Origin: an uncultured Prevotella sp. | GTDB taxonomy: Bacteria > Bacteroidota > Bacteroidia > Bacteroidales > Bacteroidaceae | Length of the DNA: 13,434 nt | Assembly: GCA_900553595.1 (NCBI GenBank) | Contig: USEC01000044.1 | Location: forward strand, 1 to 13,434 | Direction of reading: 5' to 3' | Shown here: positions 13,282 to 13,434 of the stretch, piece after piece | Layout: each line of letters starts with the position of its first letter | Position numbering within the stretch: the stretch's first letter is position 1 | Notes under the pieces: generated by a model | The model's input: only the letters and a program-made list of their open reading frames with translations | Told to the model about the DNA's origin: nothing | Database searches by the model: none | Position numbers and translations under genes: made by a program

Positions 13282-13434
13282 TTAAAGAATGTTTTTTGTT
13301 AGGAGTTATTTTTTTAGGAGTTAAAGAAGTTAAAGAAGTTAGAGAAGTTAAAGCCATTACCTTTTTTGTTAGGAGTTAGAGAAGTTAAAGAAGTTATCAC
13401 TCGCTTCGCTCGTTAGAAGTTAAAGCCATTACCT
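13282..13434. repeat. Stacked left ends of the intergenic element family, cut by window end
   Basis: Three T-runs (13292-13297, 13309-13315, 13362-13367) each lead into AGGAGTTA-type ladder. Two ladders reach AAGCCATTACC (13351-13361 and 13423-13433). The second T-run follows the first closely and the third starts immediately after the first AAGCCATTACC. This suggests repeated insertion or truncation of element ends next to each other. The TCACTCGC module is at 13397-13415. The rest of the last element lies outside the window. Confidence 0.85.

Noticed and set aside
11839..13434. GH43 as cargo of a composite transposon, because related repeats flank it
   Set aside because: The same repeats flank most genes in the window, including cysS and HAD, so flanking alone is not evidence of transfer.

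Overview
This 13.4 kb window looks like a chromosomal segment of a Bacteroidota bacterium. I think it is order Bacteroidales, most likely a relatively GC-rich member of the Prevotellaceae. The evidence is the Bacteroidales-type -7 promoter boxes (TAnnTTTG), A-rich leaders without Shine-Dalgarno sequences, several lipoproteins with a short lipobox, and the gene families present. The genus call is inference.

Layout. (1) Bases 1-209 hold the end of a tandem-repeat ladder and a promoter. (2) Bases 210-5755 hold four co-directional + strand genes: a GH3-family acyl-acid amido synthetase, a 677-aa Ig-like (BIG_5) lipoprotein, a secreted DUF3108 protein, and a C1 (papain/bleomycin-hydrolase-like) peptidase lipoprotein. 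(3) Bases 6095-6748 hold a HAD phosphatase. (4) Bases 7217-9520 hold cysS (cysteinyl-tRNA synthetase) and a Sir2-type NAD-dependent deacylase, with a 7x10-bp repeat in front of the deacylase. (5) Bases 9926-10399 hold a small secreted protein with its own promoter and a strong, probably bidirectional terminator. (6) On the minus strand, 10585-11838 is a COG0523/CobW-type GTPase metallochaperone with a His-rich metal tail, and 12159-13232 is a GH43 glycoside hydrolase lipoprotein.

The genes are mostly familiar families. The unusual part is between them. Every intergenic gap over 300 bp (5756-6094, 6749-7216, 9521-9925, 11839-12158), plus both window edges, is filled by one family of modular, strongly palindromic repeats. 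The full pattern has five parts: an outer T-run; a ladder of 8- or 9-bp units (AGGAGTTA or GAAGTTAAA); an inner terminal inverted repeat starting AAGCC; one or two copies of a 19-nt hairpin (GTCGAGCG-NNN-CGCTCGAC) in a conserved 30-nt arm; and an AT-rich centre. The ladder and inner repeat are then mirrored on the other side. One copy has 45-bp ends at 44/45 identity. Another has 112-bp arms at 106/112 identity around a 34-nt loop. The copies start within a few bases of the stop codon of the neighbouring gene. They look like non-autonomous (MITE-like or REP/BIME-like) elements. No transposase is present here, so mobility is inferred.

How the genes work together: the GH3-to-C1 cluster may be one transcription unit with an envelope-related role, and cysS plus the deacylase probably share a transcript. 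The small secreted protein, the metallochaperone and GH43 look like independent units separated by repeat elements.
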